64,000 nt of DNA, taken from Methylobacterium sp. Leaf125 (lineage in GTDB: Bacteria; Pseudomonadota; Alphaproteobacteria; Rhizobiales; Beijerinckiaceae). Location of the stretch: the NCBI RefSeq assembly GCF_001423085.1, contig NZ_LMNU01000001.1:985495-1049494 (forward strand), given 5' to 3'. This document shows positions 16,739 through 24,933 of the stretch, piece by piece. Position numbers and translations under genes: made by a program. Position 1 is the first letter of the stretch; each line of letters opens with the position of its first letter. The notes under the pieces are model-generated. The model saw nothing but the letters and a program-made list of their open reading frames with translations, made no database searches and was not told the origin of the DNA.

Positions 16739-17698
16739 ATGAGACAGCGCTTCACGGTGATCGAGGGCGGCGCGGCGACCGGCAATTCGGTGGCCCAAGG
16801 TTCGCTGGCGCAAGGTTCGGTGATCGAAGCTTCGGTGATCGAAGGTTCGCCGGCCGATGCGGCCCTGAGCGCGCGCGTCCCCGCTTCGCCGATCGCAGCG
16901 TCGGTTTCCTGGCGGGTCGACCTGCGCCGGGCGGTGGCGGTGAGCGAGGGAGAGATCGCGGCGTGGCGTGCGCTGCTGGTGCGCGCGCGGGTCGCCGATC
17001 CGATCCGGTCCGATCCCGACTACCTGCTCTCGGCGGCCCAGCATCAGGCGGGGGGACGCGACCTCGTCTTCGCCCTCGCCTGGGTGACTGGGCAGGGCCC
17101 CGACCAACTCGCCGCCGTCCTGCCGCTGGCGATGCCCCACACCCTCTGGGGCCAGGAGCGGATCGGCCTCTGGCAGCCCTACGGCACCGCGCTCGCCCCG
17201 GTCATCGCGCCGGCCTGCTTCGCGCCCGTGCGCGTCGCCGTGGCCGATCGCCTGCGGGCGCTTCGTCCCCGCTCCGTGCTGGTGCTCGAGCCCATGGCCG
17301 CGCCTGAGGCGGACAGCGCGGTCGCGCCGCTCCGGGCCGTCCCGCAGCGCGCCGGGATCCCGGCGCACAGCCTCATCGGCGTGCGGGCGAACCCGGCGCC
17401 GGTCCAGGTGGAGCGGGTCAGCGAGCCCAGTCTCGTCCGTGACGCGGTGGAGGAGTTCCTGCTCCTCGATGCCGAGGTCGCGGCCGCCCCGATCATCGGC
17501 GATCCGTCGGAGGCGGCCCTGGTGCGGGTGGTGACGCGGCTGTTCGCGCAACGCCGGCAGGTCACGGTCGCCCTGACGCGGCGGGACGATGCCATCGTCG
17601 CGGCGACGATCACGCTCGGCCACGGCGCGCAGGCCGTCCTCTGGCGACAGGTCGCGGGCGAGGCGGGGGTGCCGGAGCGTTACGGCCGCCGCGCCTGA
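16739..17698 (+). CDS. Unrecognised protein, possibly a degenerate CelD/GNAT-like acyltransferase
   Basis: A 319-residue protein I do not recognise with certainty. The region around residues 75-160 (DPDYLLSAAQHQAGGRDLVF, then PLAMPHTLWGQERIGLWQ) is reminiscent of CelD/BcsL-type acetyltransferases, but no acetyl-CoA loop is obvious. Residues about 16-40 are encoded by five tandem 15-bp units (16784-16858), giving pentads such as GSLAQ, GSVIE, ASVIE. It stands alone between the zinc GTPase gene and the convergent HPr gene. No signal peptide or membrane helix is seen. Confidence 0.65.
   Translation: MRQRFTVIEGGAATGNSVAQGSLAQGSVIEASVIEGSPADAALSARVPASPIAASVSWRVDLRRAVAVSEGEIAAWRALLVRARVADPIRSDPDYLLSAAQHQAGGRDLVFALAWVTGQGPDQLAAVLPLAMPHTLWGQERIGLWQPYGTALAPVIAPACFAPVRVAVADRLRALRPRSVLVLEPMAAPEADSAVAPLRAVPQRAGIPAHSLIGVRANPAPVQVERVSEPSLVRDAVEEFLLLDAEVAAAPIIGDPSEAALVRVVTRLFAQRRQVTVALTRRDDAIVAATITLGHGAQAVLWRQVAGEAGVPERYGRRA
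16784..16858 (+). repeat. Five in-frame 15-bp tandem repeats
   Basis: Units at 16784-16798, 16799-16813, 16814-16828, 16829-16843 and 16844-16858; the third and fourth differ by one base (core TTCGGTGATCGAA, itself nearly palindromic). They encode five pentapeptides near the N terminus of the host protein. Confidence 0.85.
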
Positions 17699-17736
17699 GC
17701 GGGACGCGCCGCGCCCGATGCCCCGTGCGCCGGCGC

Positions 17737-18057
17737 CTACTCGTCCTCGCCGAACTTGTTGGCAAGGAGGTCGGTGATCGCCGTCATGCAGGCCTCCGCG
17801 TCGCCGCCCGAGGTGACCACCGCGATCGTGGTCCCCTGCGCGGCGCCGAGGGTGAGGAGGCCCATGATCGAGCGGCCCCCCACCGTCTCGCCCGAACGGG
17901 TCACCGTGACGGCGGCATCGAAGCGCTCGACGGTCTGGACGAACTTGGCCGAGGCCCGGGCATGCAGGCCGCGCCGGTTGATGATCGGCAGGACCTGGAT
18001 CAGCCCGCCCTCGGGCACCGGCGGCAGGCTGTCCTCGGCGTCGTCGTCGTAGCTCAT
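17737..18057 (-). CDS. HPr-family phosphocarrier protein
   Basis: A 106-residue HPr. The phosphorylatable His lies in RRGLHARASAKF and the regulatory Ser in GGRSIMGLLTL, the target of HPr kinase. The acidic start MSYDDDAEDS is typical of alphaproteobacterial HPr. I start at ATG 18057; an upstream frame to 18096 adds MRPGAPARGRPTP without a better start. With EIIA-Man and HprK upstream on the same strand it forms a regulatory phosphotransfer chain lacking any sugar permease in the window. Confidence 0.93.
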   Translation of the reverse strand: MSYDDDAEDSLPPVPEGGLIQVLPIINRRGLHARASAKFVQTVERFDAAVTVTRSGETVGGRSIMGLLTLGAAQGTTIAVVTSGGDAEACMTAITDLLANKFGEDE

Positions 18058-18174
18058 GGGCGTCGGCCGTCCCCTCGCTGGCGCGCCGGGCCGCATTCTG
18101 CGGCCTCGGCAGGCCCTCCGTTCACGCCGGGGGCCCGAGATTGCCTGTAAGCCGTGGCGGCAAGGGAAGAAAGT

Positions 18175-18576
18175 CTATTTGCCGGCCAGCACGCGGGACG
18201 CGACATTGATGTACTTGCGGCCGGCTTCCTGGGCGTGGAGGACGGCGTCGCCGAGGGGCTCGGCATCGCGCACGCTGGCGAGCTTGATCAGCATGGGCAG
18301 GTTGATGCCCGCCACGACCTCGACCTGTCCGCCGTTCATGCACGAGAGGGCGAGGTTCGAGGGCGTACCGCCGAACATGTCCGTGAGCACGACGACGCCC
18401 TTGCCGGTGTTCACGCGGCTGACCGCATTCATGATGTCGAGCCGGCGCAGCTCCATATCGTCCTCGGGACCGATGGTGATGGTCTCGATCTGCTTCTGAG
18501 GCCCGACGACGTGTTCAAGGGCAGCCTTGAACTCCGTCGCCAACAGCCCGTGGGTGACGAGCACCATTCCAATCAT
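18175..18576 (-). CDS. PTS EIIA component, mannose family (regulatory EIIA)
   Basis: A 133-residue EIIA-Man domain protein. The active His is in MVLVTHGLLATEF and the core GVVVLTDMFGGTPSNLALS is the family signature. In alphaproteobacteria this stand-alone EIIA receives phosphate from HPr and has regulatory roles instead of sugar uptake. Start ATG 18576 begins right at the first strand. It lies between hprK and HPr genes. Upstream, between it and hprK, are two copies of CATTTTGTG 40 bases apart. Confidence 0.93.
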   Translation of the reverse strand: MIGMVLVTHGLLATEFKAALEHVVGPQKQIETITIGPEDDMELRRLDIMNAVSRVNTGKGVVVLTDMFGGTPSNLALSCMNGGQVEVVAGINLPMLIKLASVRDAEPLGDAVLHAQEAGRKYINVASRVLAGK

Positions 18577-18701
18577 CGACGCGGGTTCCAACGCCTTGTG
18601 AGCGGAGCCGCCATTTTGTGCAGCGCAAGGTCGAGCGCAAGGTGAATGCGGCATTTTGTGTGCTCGAACGTCATGATCATGCCACGTGGGTGGCACCGGC
18701 G

Positions 18702-19223
18702 CTACGGTCTCGGGAGCGGCGTCAGACGCAAGACCGGGCAGTGCGTCCCGCTTGCCACGCCGGCGCAGGCGGCCAGGGCGTCGAGAACCAGGCGCGGCGC
18801 GAGGCCGGAGCGCCGCAGGGCCGCGTCGAGGCACAGGCTCGGCAGGTCGACGTCGAGGAGCCGCGTGCGGCTCAGCGGATTCTCCGGCAGGCGCGGGGCG
18901 TCGGCGACGCAGTCGACCACCAGCCGAACCGGAACGCTGGGCAGGACGTCCGCGACCGGCAGCAGGCCGAGGCCCCGCACCTCGATCCGATCGCCCAGGG
19001 TGGGGTCGGCATGGGCCAGCACGGTTCCGCCCTGGCGGGTCAGCCGGACCCGATCGTCGGCCACGAGGCTCGCCGGCTCCTGCATCAGGGCGGCCCGGTC
19101 GAGGAGGAGCAGCGCGAGGGTCGACTTGCCGGCGCCCGACGGTCCCCGGATGAGCAGGCCCGCCTCGCCGAGGGCGATGCAGGTGGCGTGCACCGAATCG
19201 GTCCGGCTCGACGGATCGTTCAT
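18702..19223 (-). CDS. hprK: HPr kinase/phosphorylase, short alphaproteobacterial form
   Basis: A 173-residue protein equal to the C-terminal catalytic half of classical HprK. Walker A is GPSGAGKST (residues about 27-35), followed by LVADDRVRL and RGLGLLPV. It phosphorylates or dephosphorylates the regulatory Ser of HPr. The N-terminal domain of Gram-positive HprK is missing, which is normal in Rhizobiales. It sits directly downstream of chvG and upstream of the EIIA gene, the standard chvI-chvG-hprK-EIIA-HPr order. Confidence 0.94.
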   Translation of the reverse strand: MNDPSSRTDSVHATCIALGEAGLLIRGPSGAGKSTLALLLLDRAALMQEPASLVADDRVRLTRQGGTVLAHADPTLGDRIEVRGLGLLPVADVLPSVPVRLVVDCVADAPRLPENPLSRTRLLDVDLPSLCLDAALRRSGLAPRLVLDALAACAGVASGTHCPVLRLTPLPRP

Positions 19224-19278
19224 GAATCGCTCACGGCTTGCTCACGGCGCGGCCCTCATGGCTCGGCCGGTCCCCGGC

Positions 19279-21042
19279 TCAGCGGGTCACCGCCGGCAGG
19301 CGCACGATGAAGCGGGCGCCGCGCACCGTCGGCTCGCCGTCCTCGTCGGCCGGACCGGGCCGGTTCTCGGCCCGGATCGTGCCGCGATGGGCCTGGACGA
19401 TCTGGCGCGAGATCGAGAGGCCGAGGCCGGAATTCTGGCCGAAGCCCTGCTCCGGGCGGTCCGTGTAGAAGCGCTCGAAGATCCGCTCCAGGGCATGCTC
19501 GGGGATGCCGGGACCCTCGTCCTCGACGATGAGCTCGACATCGTTGCGCACCCGGCGCAGGGCCACCCGGACCTTGGCATCGGGGGGCGAGAACGAGCGG
19601 GCATTGTCGAGGAGGTTGTTGACCACCTGGCCGAGGCGGCTGTCGTGGCCGAAGATCGTGAACGGCGAGTCCAGCTCGCCCGCGAGCGTGTCCACGTCGA
19701 ACTGGATCGGCGCGTCCTTCGCGCGCCGGCGCTCGTTGGCCACCGAGACCACGGTGGTCATCAGCTTGCGCATGTCGACCCGGCGCGCCTCGGCGCGGGC
19801 GAGCTCGGCATCGAGGCGCGAGGCATCGGAGATGTCGGAGATCAGGCGGTCGAGGCGTTTCACGTCGTGCTGGATGATGGCGAGCAGGCGCCCGCGCGAA
19901 TCATCCGACTTCGCCAGGGGCAGGGTCTCGACGGCGCTGCGGAGCGAGGTGAGGGGGTTCTTCAGCTCGTGGCTGACATCGGCCGCGAAGCTCTCGATGG
20001 CGTCGATCCGGCGATAGAGCGCCTGGGTCATGTCGCGCAGCGCCCCCGAGAGGTGGCCGATCTCGTCGGTGCGCCCGGTGAAGTCGGGGATCTCCTCGCG
20101 GGACTTGATGCCCAGCCGCACCTTCTCGGCGGCGTCCGCGAGGCGCCGCACCGGGCCCGCGATGGCGCCCGCGAGCAGGATCGAGAGCACGAGCATCACC
20201 GCCGCGGCGATCAGGAAGACCTGCAGCAGGCCGAAGCGCTCCGAGGCGATGACGCGGTCGATGTCGCCCCCTTGCGTGGACAGCATCAGGGCGCCGCGCA
20301 CGGAGTTGGCCCGCTGGATCGGCACCGCCACGGAGACGATGGTCTCGCCGACCGGGTTGCGGCGGACGATGGTGCCGCGGGCGCCCGCGAGCGCCACCTG
20401 GACCTCCTTCAGGCCGTGGCCGCTGGCCGGGCCGACATCCTCGGTCACGCCCGGGGCCGCGCCGTCGCCGCCGAGCTGCGTCCCGAACTTCGCCTGGACG
20501 GTCTCCCAGGCCTTCTCCAGCCAGGTGCGCTTGCGGGGCCGCACATCCGGGTCGCTGCGGTTCATCTCGCCCCGCGCCGAGAGGGTGCGGGTGTCGAACA
20601 GCAGGCCGCCTTCCTGGTCGTAGACCCGGGCGCGGTTGCCGGTGGGGGTGATCAGCCGGCGCAGCAGCGGGGCCACGCGCTCCGGGTTGAGCGAGAAGGT
20701 GAGGGGGGAGGAGGGCTCCTCGGCCTCGCCGGCCTGGAGCTGGAGCAGCTTGTCGGGGTCGATCCGGATCGCGTCGGTCTCGACGGAGGCCGAGGAGGCG
20801 ATGGCGCCGGCGATGATCTCGCCCTGGATCAGGAGGCTCTGCACCCGGGCCTGGATCAGGCCCTGGCGGAACTGGTTCAGGTAGAGGAAGCCGAACAGGA
20901 GCGCGATGAGCCCGACGAGGTTGAGCACGACGATGCGTCGCGTCAGGCTCGACGAGGCACGCTGACCGATCCCGTTCCAGATCTGGCGCGGCCAGCCCAG
21001 CATGCCGCGCGACGGGATTTCGGCTTGGTCTGTGGTGGCCAC
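19279..21042 (-). CDS. chvG: Sensor histidine kinase ChvG
   Basis: A 587-residue membrane histidine kinase. A first membrane helix lies at about residues 37-57 (IVVLNLVGLIALLFGFLYL), then a large periplasmic sensor region, a second helix (LLQVFLIAAAVMLVLSILL), HAMP, the H-box DVSHELKNPL, N-box NNLLDNARSFSP and ATP-lid motifs DEGPGIP and NSGLGLSISR. This matches ChvG/ExoS, which senses acid or envelope stress under control of the periplasmic inhibitor ExoR. Start GTG at 21042. It lies 58 bases after chvI and is followed by hprK. Confidence 0.94.
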   Translation of the reverse strand: MATTDQAEIPSRGMLGWPRQIWNGIGQRASSSLTRRIVVLNLVGLIALLFGFLYLNQFRQGLIQARVQSLLIQGEIIAGAIASSASVETDAIRIDPDKLLQLQAGEAEEPSSPLTFSLNPERVAPLLRRLITPTGNRARVYDQEGGLLFDTRTLSARGEMNRSDPDVRPRKRTWLEKAWETVQAKFGTQLGGDGAAPGVTEDVGPASGHGLKEVQVALAGARGTIVRRNPVGETIVSVAVPIQRANSVRGALMLSTQGGDIDRVIASERFGLLQVFLIAAAVMLVLSILLAGAIAGPVRRLADAAEKVRLGIKSREEIPDFTGRTDEIGHLSGALRDMTQALYRRIDAIESFAADVSHELKNPLTSLRSAVETLPLAKSDDSRGRLLAIIQHDVKRLDRLISDISDASRLDAELARAEARRVDMRKLMTTVVSVANERRRAKDAPIQFDVDTLAGELDSPFTIFGHDSRLGQVVNNLLDNARSFSPPDAKVRVALRRVRNDVELIVEDEGPGIPEHALERIFERFYTDRPEQGFGQNSGLGLSISRQIVQAHRGTIRAENRPGPADEDGEPTVRGARFIVRLPAVTR

Positions 21043-21100
21043 GAGCGTCCGGTGGTGAGGGAACAGCGTTGCGGGAGGGGTAAGAGACCCGGGCCGGGTC

Positions 21101-21811
21101 TCAGCTCTCCTTGAAGCGGTAGCCGACGCCGTAGAGCGTCTCGATCATGTCGAAGCTCGTGTCGGTCACCTTGAACTTCTTGCGCAGGCGCTTGATGTGG
21201 CTGTCGATGGTCCGGTCGTCGACGTAGACCTGGTCGTCGTAGGCCGCGTCCATCAGGGCGTTGCGGCTCTTCACGACGCCCGGGCGATGGGCCAGGGCCT
21301 GCAGGATCAGGAACTCCGTCACCGTCAGGGTGACGGGCTCCCCCTTCCAGGTGCAGGTGTGGCGCTCGGGGTCCATCATCAGGAGGCCGCGCTCCAGGGA
21401 GCGGGCGGCGGCGTCGGCCTCGCGGGCGGCGGCGCCCGGGCCGTCCTTCGGGGCAAAGCGCCGGAGCACCGCCTTCACGCGCTCCACGAGGAGGCGCTGC
21501 GAGAACGGCTTATGGATGAAGTCGTCGGCGCCCATCTTGAGGCCGAACAGCTCGTCGATCTCCTCGTCCTTCGAGGTCAGGAAGATCACGGGAAGGTCGG
21601 ATTTCTGCCGCAGACGCCTGAGAAGCTCCATCCCGTCCATGCGCGGCATCTTGATGTCGAAGATCGCGAGATCCGGCGGGGAATGCTTCAGGCCGTCCAG
21701 CGCCGAGGCCCCGTCGGTGTAGGTCTGGATCCGGTACCCCTCGGTCTCGAGGGCGATCGAGACGGAGGTGAGGATGTTTCGGTCGTCGTCCACGAGGGCG
21801 ATGGTCGGCAT
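21101..21811 (-). CDS. chvI: Response regulator ChvI (OmpR family)
   Basis: A 236-residue two-domain regulator. The receiver has the acidic patch VDDD, phospho-acceptor Asp in [12 protein letters not shown] and the Lys in HKPF; the winged-helix DNA-binding domain ends with [12 protein letters not shown]. It is the partner of ChvG and controls envelope, exopolysaccharide and acid-response genes in related bacteria. I start at ATG 21811 ([10 protein letters not shown]); an upstream frame to 21916 is not conserved. The leader of 341 bases contains AT-rich promoter-like DNA. Confidence 0.95.
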   Translation of the reverse strand: MPTIALVDDDRNILTSVSIALETEGYRIQTYTDGASALDGLKHSPPDLAIFDIKMPRMDGMELLRRLRQKSDLPVIFLTSKDEEIDELFGLKMGADDFIHKPFSQRLLVERVKAVLRRFAPKDGPGAAAREADAAARSLERGLLMMDPERHTCTWKGEPVTLTVTEFLILQALAHRPGVVKSRNALMDAAYDDQVYVDDRTIDSHIKRLRKKFKVTDTSFDMIETLYGVGYRFKES

Positions 21812-22152
21812 GCGCGTGTCCTGTTGCTCGGATGCGGCTCGGCGGACGTCTGATGGCGCCAGCCCCTCCGCATCCCACCCCATCCTCCGTCGCGGACGGA
21901 GGGCAGAGATCGGCAAAAACGCGGTGGCGACCGTGCCGGGGAGGCGGGCCGCGTTCGCGCGGAGAGTCAGGCTGTGTAATGGCTCTATGCTGAAAAAGCG
22001 AGCGACCTCGGTCGGTTGTTCGTTTGGCGCTTGACTGATGCCAACGGGCCGCAGTCCGGTACCCTCGTGCGGAGCCCCGATCCCTGGCTATGATCCCCTG
22101 GCTGAACGCGGCCTGAGCGCCGGTTCGCCAGCACCGAATCGAGGGGATCTTC
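21812..22152. other. Divergent region between chvI and the HugZ-like gene
   Basis: No gene is recognised in these 341 bases. The stretch 21966-22034 is AT-rich relative to its surroundings and contains the near-palindrome CGACC-TC-GGTCG at 22003-22014; promoters for both divergent genes are most likely here. Confidence 0.4.
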
Positions 22153-23010
22153 ATGGCCGCAGGCGAAATCAGCAGTGCTCCAGGCGAGACCAGAATGGCC
22201 GAGGGCGGAACCGGGACCGCGGGGGCGCGGCGCGGGCCGGCGGTGCCGCTGCCGGCCTCCGAGGCGCCGTTCGACGCGATCGGCCTTGCCCGCCATCTCC
22301 TGCGCAGCATCCGTTCCGGCGCCCTGGCCACCCTCGACCCGGAGGACGGCACGCCCTTCGCCTCCCTGGTGACCATCGCCACGGACGTCGACGGGACGCC
22401 CCTGATGCTGCTCTCGCGGCTCTCGGCCCATACCCGCAACCTGCTGAAGGACCCGCGGGCCTCGCTGCTGTTCAGCGCCGGCGGCAAGGGCGACCCGCTC
22501 GCCCATCCGCGCCTGACCGTGACGGGTCGGGTGACCCAGACGCCGGACCCGCGGGCCCGTGCCCGCTTCGTCGCCCGGCATCCGAAGGCGAAGCTCTATG
22601 CCGACTTCCCCGATTTCGGCTTTTTCGCCCTCGAACCCGTGGCCGGGCATCTCAACGGCGGGTTCGCCAAGGCCGCCGTGCTGACGGCCGACGAGCTGCG
22701 CCTCGACCTCACCGGCGCCGAGGGGCTGGTGGCGGGCGAGGCCGGCGCCGTCGAGCACATGAACGCTGACCATGCCGACGCCCTCGCGCTCTACGCCCAG
22801 GCCGCCGGCGCCGAGCCCGGCCCCTGGCGGCTCACCGGCCTCGACCCGGAGGGCATGGACCTCCTCACCGGCGACCGGACCGCGCGGGTGCTCTACCCGG
22901 CGCCGGTCCGTGAGATGGGCGCCCTGCGCAAGGTGCTGGTGACGATGGCGGCCCAGGTGCGCGCCGGGGAGGCCGCGCCGGCGGACCAGGGTCCGCCAGG
23001 CTCATCCTGA
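22153..23010 (+). CDS. HugZ-like FMN/heme split-barrel protein
   Basis: A 285-residue protein with an N-terminal pyridoxamine-phosphate-oxidase-like split barrel (residues about 45-185: RSGALATLDPEDGTPFASL, SRLSAHTRNLLKDPRASLL) and a C-terminal DUF2470 domain (AVEHMNADHADALALYAQ). This order matches HugZ, a heme oxygenase type, and many related flavin-binding proteins. Heme degradation is possible but the C-terminal heme-binding His of true HugZ cannot be confirmed, so I keep the family name only. It is divergent from chvI. Confidence 0.82.
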   Translation: MAAGEISSAPGETRMAEGGTGTAGARRGPAVPLPASEAPFDAIGLARHLLRSIRSGALATLDPEDGTPFASLVTIATDVDGTPLMLLSRLSAHTRNLLKDPRASLLFSAGGKGDPLAHPRLTVTGRVTQTPDPRARARFVARHPKAKLYADFPDFGFFALEPVAGHLNGGFAKAAVLTADELRLDLTGAEGLVAGEAGAVEHMNADHADALALYAQAAGAEPGPWRLTGLDPEGMDLLTGDRTARVLYPAPVREMGALRKVLVTMAAQVRAGEAAPADQGPPGSS

Positions 23011-23128
23011 GCCGGACGGACCCTTGAGTCTTATCTTGAAGGTTGGCGTTCCGGGAGAACCGGGTCCCCCTGAGCCCCGACAGACGCCAGGCCCGGGCGC
23101 GACGCCCTCGGCCGGACCGGACGCGTCC

Positions 23129-23368
23129 TTACTGCTTGTCGGGGCTGTGCGTGTGGGTGAGGCCATCCTTGGCCGCCTGCACCGGCTTGCTGCGCCCGGT
23201 CACCGCGCCGCGCTCGGCGTGGTGGTTCGGGCCGCCCGAGACGCCGCCGGTGTTCGGGAAGGCCTGCGACGGGTTGTCGGAGTTTCCGTTGCCCTCGGTG
23301 GCGGAGGCCTGGCCCGCCAGGGCGGTCAGCAGGGCCAGGGACAGAAGCGTGATGCTGATGCGCGACAT
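23129..23368 (-). CDS. Small secreted protein, unknown
   Basis: A 79-residue protein with a clear signal peptide (ITLLSLALLTALAGQASA) and a mature part of about 56 residues that is Gly/Asn/His-rich (GNGNSDNPSQAFPNTGGVSG, then GPNHHAERG). No Cys and no known domain. The signal peptide and codon use support a real gene. Its leader contains an inverted repeat at 23383-23412 (GTCTCG and CGAGAC arms around CAGCC/GGCTG). Confidence 0.65.
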   Translation of the reverse strand: MSRISITLLSLALLTALAGQASATEGNGNSDNPSQAFPNTGGVSGGPNHHAERGAVTGRSKPVQAAKDGLTHTHSPDKQ

Positions 23369-23382
23369 GGTCTCGTCCTCGT

Positions 23383-23412
23383 GTCTCGCAGCCCCGTTGG
23401 CTGCGTCGAGAC
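23383..23412 (-). promoter_or_regulatory. Inverted repeat in leader of the small secreted protein gene
   Basis: GTCTCG-CAGCC pairs with GGCTG-(CGT)-CGAGAC around a CCGTT loop, 15 bases upstream of the start codon. It could be an operator or an mRNA hairpin near the ribosome site. Confidence 0.35.
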
Positions 23413-23505
23413 CTGATGTAGCCGCGGCGCTTGGCTGGCCGATGCCGGGTCTGTGACGAAGTGTGGCGCGCGGCGCCGGACCCCCGTCGCCGACCGAATC
23501 CCGCC

Positions 23506-24933
23506 TCAGCCGGCCGGGCGCGGCAGGGTGATCCGCACCCGCAGGCCGCCGCCGGGCCGGGTCGCCAGGCCGATCTGGCCGCCCTCGGCCTCGATCACCC
23601 GGCGGGCGATGGTCAGGCCGAGCCCGGTGCCGCCGGTGTTGCGGTTGCGGGAGGTTTCCAGGCGGGTGAACGGCGCGAAGGCCCGCTCGACCGCGTCGGG
23701 CGACAAGCCGGGGCCGTCGTCGTCGACCTGCAGCTCCAGCGTCGAATCCGCGATCGCCAGGCCGATCCGGGCGCGCTCCCCGTACCGGACGGCGTTGTCG
23801 ACCACGTTGTCCAGGGCGCGCCGGAGCGCCACCGGCCGGATGGCGGCGAGCGCCCGCCCGGGCCCCTCGTACACCACCGCGTGCCCGGCATCCTGCCCGG
23901 CATCGGCGATGCTCATCAGCAGGCTGGCGACGTTGGTGACCCGCCGGACCTCCGGGTCGGCATCGCCGCGCAGGTAGGCCAGGGTCGAGTCGATCATCGC
24001 CTGCATGTCGTCGAGGTCGGACGCCATCGCGCGGCGCTGCGCGTCGTCGGCAAGTTCTTTGTCGGGAAGTGCGTTGTCGGCAAGTTCTTTGTTGGGAAGG
24101 GCGTTGTTGGCAAGTTCATTGTTGGCAAGGGCGTTGTCGGCCAGCGCGTCGAGGCGCAGGCGCAGGCGCGCGATCGGCGTCCGCAGGTCGTGGGACACGG
24201 CGGCGAGGGCCTGGGTCCGCTCGGTGACGAGGTCGCGGATGCGCAGCTGCATGCCGTTGAGGGCGCGGGCGATCGCGCGGGTCTCGTCGGGGCCGACCTC
24301 GGGCACCGGCACCACCCGGCCCTGGCCGGCGGCGTCGCCGATCAGCCCGGTGATGCGGCCCAGCGTGCGCAGCGGCCGGGCGATCCGGTGGGTCAGGAGC
24401 ACGGCGGCGAGGCCGACCAGGATCGCCATCGCGGTCGCCAGCACGGCCCAGGGATTGCGCAGGGCCATGCCCGAGGCATGGGCGGAGTGGAAGGTCAGCT
24501 GGCTGCCGTCCGGGAGCGCCAGCGTCCCGCCGAGATCGAGCCGGTGCATCGGATCCGCGTCGCCCTCCATCGCCAGGGACAGGCCGGTCCCGAGGCTGGG
24601 GTCGAGGGCGGCCAGGCGCTGGTGCAGGGGGGCCAGGGCCGGGTCGCTCTCGGGCTGGGCCGGGGCGGGGGCCTCCGTCCAGGCCAGCTCGAAAAGCGGG
24701 TTGGACAGGGCCTTGGCCTCGGCGTTCCGCTCCGCCGGCGGCCGCCGCATCACCGCCTCGCGGGCCAGGGCGAGCTGCGTCGCCACCTGGGCGGCGAAGG
24801 CCTCGGCCGCGGCGGCCGCCGCCGACTGGCGATAGAGCAGCAGGGCCCCGCCATGCACCACCAGGATGGCGACGAGGAGGACGACGAGCGTCCGGGCCTC
24901 GAGGCTGCGGGCCAGGGCGAACAGGCGTCTCAC
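23506..24933 (-). CDS. Sensor histidine kinase with tandem-repeat insertion in the DHp hairpin
   Basis: A 475-residue membrane kinase: helix near residues 14-34 (VVLLVAILVVHGGALLLY), periplasmic region, second helix (AVLATAMAILVGLAAVLL), HAMP, H-box AAVSHDLRTPIARL (His248), N-box DNVVDNAVRYG, DDDGPGLS and GGTGLGLTIARRV. Between the two DHp helices, residues about 262-296 are repeated pentads such as NALPD and KELAD, coded by a 30-bp tandem repeat. The start is GTG at 24933, overlapping the regulator stop (GTGA). It is cognate to the upstream OmpR-type regulator; the signal is unknown. Confidence 0.9.
   Translation of the reverse strand: MRRLFALARSLEARTLVVLLVAILVVHGGALLLYRQSAAAAAAEAFAAQVATQLALAREAVMRRPPAERNAEAKALSNPLFELAWTEAPAPAQPESDPALAPLHQRLAALDPSLGTGLSLAMEGDADPMHRLDLGGTLALPDGSQLTFHSAHASGMALRNPWAVLATAMAILVGLAAVLLTHRIARPLRTLGRITGLIGDAAGQGRVVPVPEVGPDETRAIARALNGMQLRIRDLVTERTQALAAVSHDLRTPIARLRLRLDALADNALANNELANNALPNKELADNALPDKELADDAQRRAMASDLDDMQAMIDSTLAYLRGDADPEVRRVTNVASLLMSIADAGQDAGHAVVYEGPGRALAAIRPVALRRALDNVVDNAVRYGERARIGLAIADSTLELQVDDDGPGLSPDAVERAFAPFTRLETSRNRNTGGTGLGLTIARRVIEAEGGQIGLATRPGGGLRVRITLPRPAG
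24046..24150 (-). repeat. 30-bp tandem repeat inside the kinase gene
   Basis: Three 30-bp units at 24046-24075, 24076-24105 and 24106-24135, plus half a unit to 24150. Each unit is itself two diverged 15-bp halves. The DNA is more AT-rich than its surroundings. It encodes alternating pentads NALPD/KELAD-like within the DHp loop. Confidence 0.9.

Noticed and set aside
15434-17623. A 729-codon minus-strand open frame
   Set aside because: Antisense to the CobW GTPase and the following gene; its His/Met-rich look is the mirror of the GTPase His loop and it has no family features.
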